A DNA stretch of 53,675 nucleotides from Funiculus sociatus GB2-C1 (GTDB lineage Bacteria; Cyanobacteriota; Cyanobacteriia; Cyanobacteriales; FACHB-T130), in contig NZ_JAMPKJ010000043.1 of NCBI RefSeq assembly GCF_039962115.1, positions 1-53,675 of the forward strand. Reading direction: 5' to 3'. The notes under the pieces are model-generated. The model worked only from the letters and a program-made list of their open reading frames with translations, was not told the origin of the DNA and ran no database searches. Made by a program: the position numbers and the translations under genes. Below, in pieces: positions 48,260 through 53,675 of this stretch (position 1 is the stretch's first letter; each line of letters begins with the position of its first letter).

Positions 48260-49057
48260 ATGCAAAAAGTTAATGTATTGAATGTATCCATTGACAACTT
48301 ATCAAAATCAGAATTACTAGAAAAGCTGGATTCATCCGGTGGTATCGTATTTACGCCTAATGTAGATCACCTGATTAAGTTACAAAACGATAGAGATTTT
48401 TATAAGGCGTATAATATTGCCACTTACAAAGTGTGTGATAGCCAAATAGTGATGTATGCCTCCAAGTTTTTAGGCACACCTCTTAAAGAAAAGCTTTCCG
48501 GTTCGGATCTGTTTCCAGCTTTCTACACGTACAACAAAGATAACGAAAACGTTAAGATTTTCTTACTAGGGGCTGCCGAAGGCGTAGCTAGTAAAGCTCA
48601 ACAACAAATTAATAATCAAGTGGGGAGGGAGATTATAATCGCTTCATATTCCCCCTCTTTTGGATTTGAAAGAAACGAAGAAGAATGTTTGAAAATTGTT
48701 GACATGATTAACAAGTCAGGCGCTACAACTTTGGCAATAGGGGTTGGTGCGCCTAAGCAAGAGAAGTGGATTTTAAAGTATAGAAATCAGTTGCCAAAAA
48801 TTAAAGTATTTTTGTCAATAGGTGCTTCTCTTGACTTTGAAGCGGGCAATAAACAACGCTCTCCCAAATGGATGAGTGATGTTGGCTTAGAGTGGTTGCA
48901 TAGACTTTTATCTGAGCCTCAAAGGCTATGGAAGAGATATTTAATAGACGACCTTCCCTTTTTCTGGTTGATTTTAAAACAAAAGATGAATCTTTATAAG
49001 ACACCATTTAGAAAAGACAAGAACTCTATGAGATTGGAACGCATTAAGTGGGAATAA
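48260..49057 (+). CDS. WecG/TagA/CpsF family glycosyltransferase
   Basis: Transfers a ManNAc-type sugar to a lipid-linked acceptor in surface polysaccharide synthesis. The 265-residue product has the family blocks FTPNVDHLIKLQNDRDF, the DSQIVMYASKFLG and SGSDLFPAF region, FLLGAAEGVASKAQQQ and GVGAPKQEKWI, and the C-terminal SPKWMSDVGLEWLHRLLSEP with RLWKRYLIDD. ATG-48260 has GAGAGGGG upstream. Base content is more AT-rich than in most of the window. Confidence 0.93.
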   Translation: MQKVNVLNVSIDNLSKSELLEKLDSSGGIVFTPNVDHLIKLQNDRDFYKAYNIATYKVCDSQIVMYASKFLGTPLKEKLSGSDLFPAFYTYNKDNENVKIFLLGAAEGVASKAQQQINNQVGREIIIASYSPSFGFERNEEECLKIVDMINKSGATTLAIGVGAPKQEKWILKYRNQLPKIKVFLSIGASLDFEAGNKQRSPKWMSDVGLEWLHRLLSEPQRLWKRYLIDDLPFFWLILKQKMNLYKTPFRKDKNSMRLERIKWE

Positions 49058-49093
49058 GCTTTTGTTCCCTGCATTGTATCTCTACAAAAATTT

Positions 49094-49134
49094 AACGGTA
49101 ATGGCAGACAGGGGAACTGTCCGCCATTACCGTT
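49094..49134. terminator. Bidirectional terminator hairpin
   Basis: AACGGTAATGGC-A-GACAG pairs with CTGTC-C-GCCATTACCGTT around a short GGGAA loop: 17 pairs with one mismatch, between convergent glycosyltransferase genes. Confidence 0.85.
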
Positions 49135-49168
49135 AATAAAATCATAATTATTTTCAGTAATTCAGTTA

Positions 49169-50482
49169 TTAAACATCGTCTAATGGCATCCCAAAGTTGG
49201 GTTTATCAGTCCTAGATTTAAGAACCCATCGATATACCTCAAGGGTTTGCCGAGCTTTAGCATCCCAAGTGAAATGAGTTAAAACGCGATCGCGGGCGCG
49301 TTGTCCCATTTCAGTGATAATACTGGGATCAGCAATTAAACGGTTGAGGATTTCACGGAAACGCGCCACAATTTCCGCTCTCGAACCCATTGGAACGGTG
49401 TAGCCTGTGGATTTAGTAACAAGTTCGCCGGGACCCCCATAGTCCACTACAATCGGCACCAGCCCCATCATCATTGCCTCAACTACCACAGCACCACCGA
49501 ACTCACGAATGCTGGGAAACCCCAACAAGTCAGCATTAGCGAGTCGTTCTTGGACGCGGGTGTGTTCCACGTGACCGGAGAGTTCTACACCACTTTCGAT
49601 TTTCTCCTGCTTGAGGAGTGCCTTGAGCTTGGGCATATCCGGACCGTCACCGACAATCTCCACGGTCAACTCACCCGCCCGAATTAATGGTGCCCCTGCT
49701 TCGAGGAGCATATCAGCTCCTTTGTACGGTACAAGACGACCGACAAAGATTGCCTTGAGGGGGCGCGACGCTTGGCGAGTACGTTGCAGGGTGAACCGTT
49801 CCGGAGCGATCGCATTTTCCGGAATATACACGCACTTGTCCCGGTACTGGGCAGGAATCTGGTTCCAGGTGGCGCGGGAGCCAATGGCGATCGCACTAGC
49901 ATATTTTCGAGTAGAGCCGTATCCAGGCAGCAACTTGTACGCCCATCTAATATAAGAAAGCCACTCCTTCTCCTCGCGTCGCGTTGCCTCAAACTCCTTG
50001 GGCCAAGGCAAACCGCCATTCAGCGGTCCCAGCACAAAGGGCACTCCTACCCGGTGACACTTTTGCGCCAGCAGACTTGGGATGGTTGGACTCAGTGGTG
50101 TGAGGCGGTGAACAATGTCGAACTTCCCATCAGTAATCTGTTGACCAAACTCCCGCCAAATTAAATGTTCAAAGTAGTAATACGTGAAAACAGACAGCGC
50201 CATAACTGTCGTCCAGCCTTTCCCATTGCCACCGCGCAGAAAGGAACTTAGGCGCTTGATCGGCTCATGCACCTGTCCGGTGTCAATGGCTGTGAAGTCC
50301 TTTCCTTCAACGCATCCCTCACGGACAAATGCCTCGCGGTTGTAGCTTTGGGTGGCTATATGAGCGTCACTCAGCTTAGCAATGGCTCGGCTGTGCAACC
50401 AGCCTACAAGCGGCACACTTATCCAATCAGGGTTCGCAGATTCCGCAATCAGCAATACACGGGGACGGGTCAAAGGCTCCAT
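49169..50482 (-). CDS. GT4-family glycosyltransferase
   Basis: A 437-residue GT-B fold retaining glycosyltransferase. The C-terminal domain has AIFVGRLVPYKGADMLLEA, VEIVGDGPDMPKLK, ELSGHVEH, ADLLGFPSIREFGGAVVVEAMMMGL and the E-x7-E type donor site, ending VDYGGPGELV. The acceptor domain has PLNGGLPWPKEF. It likely adds a hexose to an exopolysaccharide or glycolipid. Its GC content is higher than that of its neighbours on both sides. Confidence 0.93.
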   Translation of the reverse strand: MEPLTRPRVLLIAESANPDWISVPLVGWLHSRAIAKLSDAHIATQSYNREAFVREGCVEGKDFTAIDTGQVHEPIKRLSSFLRGGNGKGWTTVMALSVFTYYYFEHLIWREFGQQITDGKFDIVHRLTPLSPTIPSLLAQKCHRVGVPFVLGPLNGGLPWPKEFEATRREEKEWLSYIRWAYKLLPGYGSTRKYASAIAIGSRATWNQIPAQYRDKCVYIPENAIAPERFTLQRTRQASRPLKAIFVGRLVPYKGADMLLEAGAPLIRAGELTVEIVGDGPDMPKLKALLKQEKIESGVELSGHVEHTRVQERLANADLLGFPSIREFGGAVVVEAMMMGLVPIVVDYGGPGELVTKSTGYTVPMGSRAEIVARFREILNRLIADPSIITEMGQRARDRVLTHFTWDAKARQTLEVYRWVLKSRTDKPNFGMPLDDV

Positions 50483-50887
50483 TACTGGTACTCGCTATCT
50501 AAAAGTAATCGGTCTGTAAGACGCTTGTAGAGTTTTGCTGCTTTGAGAGAGTCCCCCACATGAGCAATGAATTTGCTATGACCAGATGTAACTGGTTACC
50601 TAGCCTACACTTCCTTTTCCTTGAGTTGTAACCTATGTTTTATGTATGGGCAACATAATACAGTATTTTTACATAGAATGCTTAAGTCTTTACCAAATCT
50701 TTATATATTTTGCTTAATAGAAGTTCTAGAATAACGCAAAGATGATGCAATAAATAGTTGGCAACTGCTACCCTCAACTCAAAACACAACTCAAAACACG
50801 TAAGTATATAGGATGGAGCAAATAATTTAACTACCATTGATTTCATAAATAAGGCATTTTTAAACTAAACAGCAGTGAGAGAATAAA
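50483..50887. other. 405-base AT-rich spacer upstream of the SGNH gene
   Basis: Divergent spacer. It holds a pair of CTCAACTCAAAACACAACTC-type short direct repeats (about 50772-50800) and is otherwise AT-rich without structure I can name. It probably carries the promoter of the SGNH-MBOAT pair; GTGAGAGAAT precedes ATG-50888 as a weak ribosome site. Confidence 0.5.
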
Positions 50888-51940
50888 ATGAAGCTGATTT
50901 TAAAAACTTTTGCATCACTACTATCTGCGTTAGTTGTGTGGGAAGTAATTTTATCAAACACAGTAGCAAAAAACCCTGGATTTATAAATCATCCGGTATT
51001 AGGAAGGATTAATAAGGCTGGCATTGCTGTCCAAGGTGAAGAAGGATTTAGTAGAATAAAATTAAACAGCCTGGGGATGAGAGCAGAAGATATCTCACCA
51101 AAACAAAAGAATGAACACAGAGCGCTTATTTTAGGCGATTCGTATACAAAAGCAGTTCAAGTTTCAGACAATAAAACTTACAGTTATTTACTGCAAGAAC
51201 AAATAAAGAATAAATTAAAATTAAACTTTAATACTATCAATGCTGGTAGAGACGGTGCTTCTCCAGCTTATTATATTCATTTGGCAAACTTCTATAATTC
51301 TGAAATTCAGCCAGATAGTGTAGTTATACAACTCGTAGATCAAGATTTTACAGAAGATATTTTAGATAAAGCAAAGCAATTTCATGTTGTCAAAAAAGCT
51401 AATACTTTTCAAACAGTATATGTTGATGATTTTTATAGTGACAATGCTTTATCTCGATTATTTTTGGAAAAATTTCCGAAGCTTAGCTTTATGGTCGAAT
51501 ACTCAGTTTTACGAGTAGGTGGAAACAACTTTAAAAAAGCGATGGCGGCCAAACCAACTCATAATAATCCAGAGGAATCTAAAGTAGAAAAAAAACCATC
51601 GCCAGATTACGATGAGGTTATAGATTGGACACTAAAAACCCTTAAAGATAAATACCCAAATTTAGTAATTTTGTACTTACCCAGCATTGATAATTATGCT
51701 GATATAATCAATCAAAAGCCAACTGAAATTGAACTAAGTTTGAATAAACTGGCTGCTAAGAATAATGTCAATTATATCAATATGAGGGGGGATTTTCTTA
51801 AGTATTATCAAACATATTATAAACCTGCTCATGGATTTAACAATACAATCCTGGGAGGAAGAGGACACATCAACGAAATAGGACACGAATTAAGTGCTAA
51901 GAGTCTGGTAAATATTTTGGAAAAGAGGATACTAAAATGA
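50888..51940 (+). CDS. SGNH hydrolase-like protein (AlgX/AlgJ-like partner of MBOAT)
   Basis: A 350-residue exported or anchored protein. An N-terminal hydrophobic segment (about 7-24) is followed by an SGNH domain: nucleophile Ser85 in LILGDSYTKAVQ, the Gly/Asn block NAGRDGASPAYYI, and the C-terminal His327 in GGRGHINEIGH. The acidic residue that normally lies just before this His is not seen (Gly-Arg-Gly here), so the triad may be incomplete or completed elsewhere. It overlaps the MBOAT gene by four bases (ATGA), so the two are coupled; the pair probably acetylates a polysaccharide outside the membrane. Confidence 0.85.
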   Translation: MKLILKTFASLLSALVVWEVILSNTVAKNPGFINHPVLGRINKAGIAVQGEEGFSRIKLNSLGMRAEDISPKQKNEHRALILGDSYTKAVQVSDNKTYSYLLQEQIKNKLKLNFNTINAGRDGASPAYYIHLANFYNSEIQPDSVVIQLVDQDFTEDILDKAKQFHVVKKANTFQTVYVDDFYSDNALSRLFLEKFPKLSFMVEYSVLRVGGNNFKKAMAAKPTHNNPEESKVEKKPSPDYDEVIDWTLKTLKDKYPNLVILYLPSIDNYADIINQKPTEIELSLNKLAAKNNVNYINMRGDFLKYYQTYYKPAHGFNNTILGGRGHINEIGHELSAKSLVNILEKRILK

Positions 51941-53430
51941 TATTTTCAAGCGTTGAATTCTTAGTATTTTTTGTCATAGTCCTACTCTTAATGATACTTG
52001 TTAAATCAAGTCGCATTAAACGAGGAATTCTTTTGGTAGCAAGTTACTATTTTTATGCTTATTGGGACTACAGATTTGCCTTGTTAATGTTTGCTATGAC
52101 TTATTTCAACTATTATGCAGGGTTGAAAATGGAATCTAGCCAAACCCCAAAAAGTAAAAAAGATTGGCTAATAATAAGTATAGTATTCAACTTAGGGGTT
52201 TTAGGTTTTTTTAAGTATTTTAATTTTTTTATTGATTCAACTAATATATTATTAAACCCGCTTAACGTCAAACTGCCTTTTTTGAATATCTTACTTCCAG
52301 TAGGGATATCGTTCATTACTTTCGAGGTGATGAGTTATACGATTGATATTTATCGGAATATTAACAAATCAGCTAAAAGTTTTTGGGATTTTGCATTATT
52401 GGTGGCTTTCTTTCCACATTTGATAGCAGGCCCAATTTTAAAACCAAAGCAATTTCTGCCTGAGATAGAAGAAGACGTTATTATAAAACGGGAAAATTTA
52501 ATATATGGGTTTCAAATATTTTTACTTGGCTTAGTCAGAAAAGTATTTATTGCTGACAGATTAGCACTTTTTGTAGATCCGGTTTTTCAAAGTCCGCAAG
52601 CTTATAGTTCGATGACACTTTGGTTTGCTGTCATAGCTTACGCTATTCAAATTTATTGCGATTTTTGTGGTTACACAGATATGGCCATTGGAGTGGCAAA
52701 ATGTTTAGGTTTTGACATTCCAAAAAACTTTGACATTCCCTACATTTCTCGCAGTGTCACGGAATTCTGGCGCAGATGGCATATCTCTCTTTCTACCTGG
52801 TTGAGAGACTATTTATACATTCCATTAGGTGGAAATCGGAAAGGAAAGCAAAGACAGTATTTTAACCTTTTCGTTACCATGTTACTAGGCGGATTGTGGC
52901 ATGGAGCTAGTTGGAATTTTGTTGCCTGGGGTGGGTTGCACGGTATAGGCTTGGCGATTCACAAGATGTATATGGAGCGTGTACAAAAAGAACCCAAGAT
53001 AAGCAAGCAAACTGAATTAGATGTGAAACGCCCAGTTTTAGGATCGGCTGAACAGGTAACTACTCTGGGATTTTTTAGACCCAGCTACTTAACATCATAT
53101 TTGTACAACGTTTTAGCTTGGTTTGTAACCTTTACCTTTGTATGCGTGACTTGGGTTTTCTTTAGATCAACAGATTTCTCCATTTCATTACTCATTCTTC
53201 AAAAAATGTTTTTTCTGGCAAATCCAGCAGGAATTCCGTGGTATTCAAATTCTTTAATTATGACTGTTCCTGTTTTAATTGTTTGCGATTATGTAGGAAA
53301 CCAATTAAATAAAGGCGTTAAACTAAAACTAAATAGATTTAGAGAGCTGTTTGTGGTATTTTTTATCGTATTTGGCTTAATTTTCTTAGCCCCTCAAAAT
53401 CCTTCTCCCTTCATTTACTTCCAATTTTAA
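51937..53430 (+). CDS. MBOAT family O-acyltransferase (AlgI-like)
   Basis: A 497-residue polytopic membrane protein of the AlgI/PatA type that moves acyl groups across the membrane to modify polysaccharides. Signature regions: FFPHLIAGPILKPKQFLPEI, YAIQIYCDFCGYTDMAIGVA, FWRRWHISLSTWLRDYLYIP and GGLWHGASWNFVAWGGLHG, with the conserved His322 and His335. The C-terminus ends NPSPFIYFQF as is usual. It overlaps the SGNH gene by four bases. Strongly AT-rich. Confidence 0.95.
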   Translation: MIFSSVEFLVFFVIVLLLMILVKSSRIKRGILLVASYYFYAYWDYRFALLMFAMTYFNYYAGLKMESSQTPKSKKDWLIISIVFNLGVLGFFKYFNFFIDSTNILLNPLNVKLPFLNILLPVGISFITFEVMSYTIDIYRNINKSAKSFWDFALLVAFFPHLIAGPILKPKQFLPEIEEDVIIKRENLIYGFQIFLLGLVRKVFIADRLALFVDPVFQSPQAYSSMTLWFAVIAYAIQIYCDFCGYTDMAIGVAKCLGFDIPKNFDIPYISRSVTEFWRRWHISLSTWLRDYLYIPLGGNRKGKQRQYFNLFVTMLLGGLWHGASWNFVAWGGLHGIGLAIHKMYMERVQKEPKISKQTELDVKRPVLGSAEQVTTLGFFRPSYLTSYLYNVLAWFVTFTFVCVTWVFFRSTDFSISLLILQKMFFLANPAGIPWYSNSLIMTVPVLIVCDYVGNQLNKGVKLKLNRFRELFVVFFIVFGLIFLAPQNPSPFIYFQF

Positions 53431-53505
53431 ATTCTCTGGATGGGGTAGTTTTCGCTGCCCTCCTGCTCAAAAATAACTTTGAGGGGACGCGATATCTAAG
53501 AAAAT

Positions 53506-53675
53506 TCGGTAGTCCTGCATAGTAATGCTAATGAACTATAATTTTAATTATTCAACCTACCGTAATTTTTAGCTTATGCAATGCCCCAAGTGCGACTCTC
53601 AATACGTTGTAAAAAATGGTCATACTCACACTGGTAAACAAAATTTTAAATGTCGAGATTGTGGCAGACAATTTG
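53506..53675 (+). mobile_element. Start of an IS1-like insertion sequence (partial)
   Basis: From 53576 a frame encodes the zinc-ribbon N-terminus of an IS1-family InsA. The likely left end is GGTAGTCCTGCATAGTAATG from 53506, about 70 bases before the ORF, the normal distance in IS1. The right end lies outside the window, so neither inverted repeat pair nor target duplication can be checked. Confidence 0.6.
53576..53675 (+). CDS. IS1-family transposase InsA-type N-terminus (partial)
   Basis: 33 codons to the window edge: MQCPKCDSQYVVKNG, then THTGKQNFKCRDCGRQF. The CPxC...CxxCGRQF zinc ribbon and the K(N)G...Y/F pattern are those of the DNA-binding N-terminus of IS1 transposases. It lies 145 bases after the MBOAT gene, and marks the end of the polysaccharide group. 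Confidence 0.85.
   Translation, partial: MQCPKCDSQYVVKNGHTHTGKQNFKCRDCGRQF

Overview
This window is chromosomal DNA of a cyanobacterium. It carries the end of a psbA (photosystem II D1) gene, the allophycocyanin core genes apcE-apcA-apcB-apcC, the cyanobacterial-type ATP synthase cluster with a duplicated b/b' pair, a Psb34-type small photosystem protein, and very many GCGATCGC (HIP1) octamers. The large amount of intergenic repeat DNA and the four-repeat ApcE suggest a large-genome, probably filamentous species. That placement is inference; no rRNA or other marker gene is present.

Layout. 1-6.4 kb: psbA end, recR, a Coq4-like gene, two paralogous CheY-type regulators, lipA, a 47-residue membrane peptide and a LivH-type permease. 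6.4-11.7 kb: a copper-handling group (Atx1-like chaperone, Cu(I) P1B-ATPase, membrane cupredoxin, Met/His-rich exported protein), with a repeat-rich patch and one unrecognised zinc-ribbon gene inside it. 11.9-18.0 kb: pentapeptide-repeat protein, signalling genes (CheY-like, OmpR-like, CHASE3/PAS histidine kinase), DUF981 and a sugar ABC permease. 18.1-23.1 kb: two G/H-type pilin-like genes separated by a decayed second copy of purN, then intact purN, a CPBP protease, DUF3326, and a ferredoxin. 23.3-24.9 kb: a small phosphatase and three small membrane proteins. 25.1-31.4 kb: ATP synthase operon atp1-a-c-b'-b-delta-alpha-gamma on the minus strand. 31.6-33.3 kb: a small exported protein and a methyltransferase. 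33.7-40.3 kb: the allophycocyanin locus, with apcE and apcA separated by 1.6 kb of repeat and relic DNA. 40.4-44 kb: FtsW/RodA-family protein and the system II cytochrome c maturation pair CcdA/CcsB. 44-48 kb: PATAN-receiver regulator, queF, a Cys-rich protein, a phasin-like protein, the SRP RNA gene, YciI and 2H phosphoesterase genes. 48.2-53.7 kb: an exopolysaccharide-type group (WecG/TagA glycosyltransferase, GT4 glycosyltransferase, SGNH hydrolase plus MBOAT acyltransferase), ending at the start of an IS1-like element.

Genes that work together: ATP synthase subunits form one operon; apcE/A/B/C build the phycobilisome core; CcdA and CcsB mature c-type cytochromes of the lumen; the copper chaperone, pump and exported copper-binding proteins probably form one relay; the SGNH/MBOAT pair probably O-acylates a surface polysaccharide.

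The most interesting signals are structural. (1) A tandem duplication of a pilin-purN unit has left a purN relic whose stop overlaps the next pilin start. (2) Two different families of miniature inverted-repeat elements, two copies each, share the same inner palindrome. (3) The tandem receiver protein has lost its first phosphoacceptor Asp. (4) recR appears to start at ACG. (5) The apc operon is interrupted by repeats and a truncated HEPN gene. I found no CRISPR array, no tRNA and no clear defence or biosynthetic system that I could call new.
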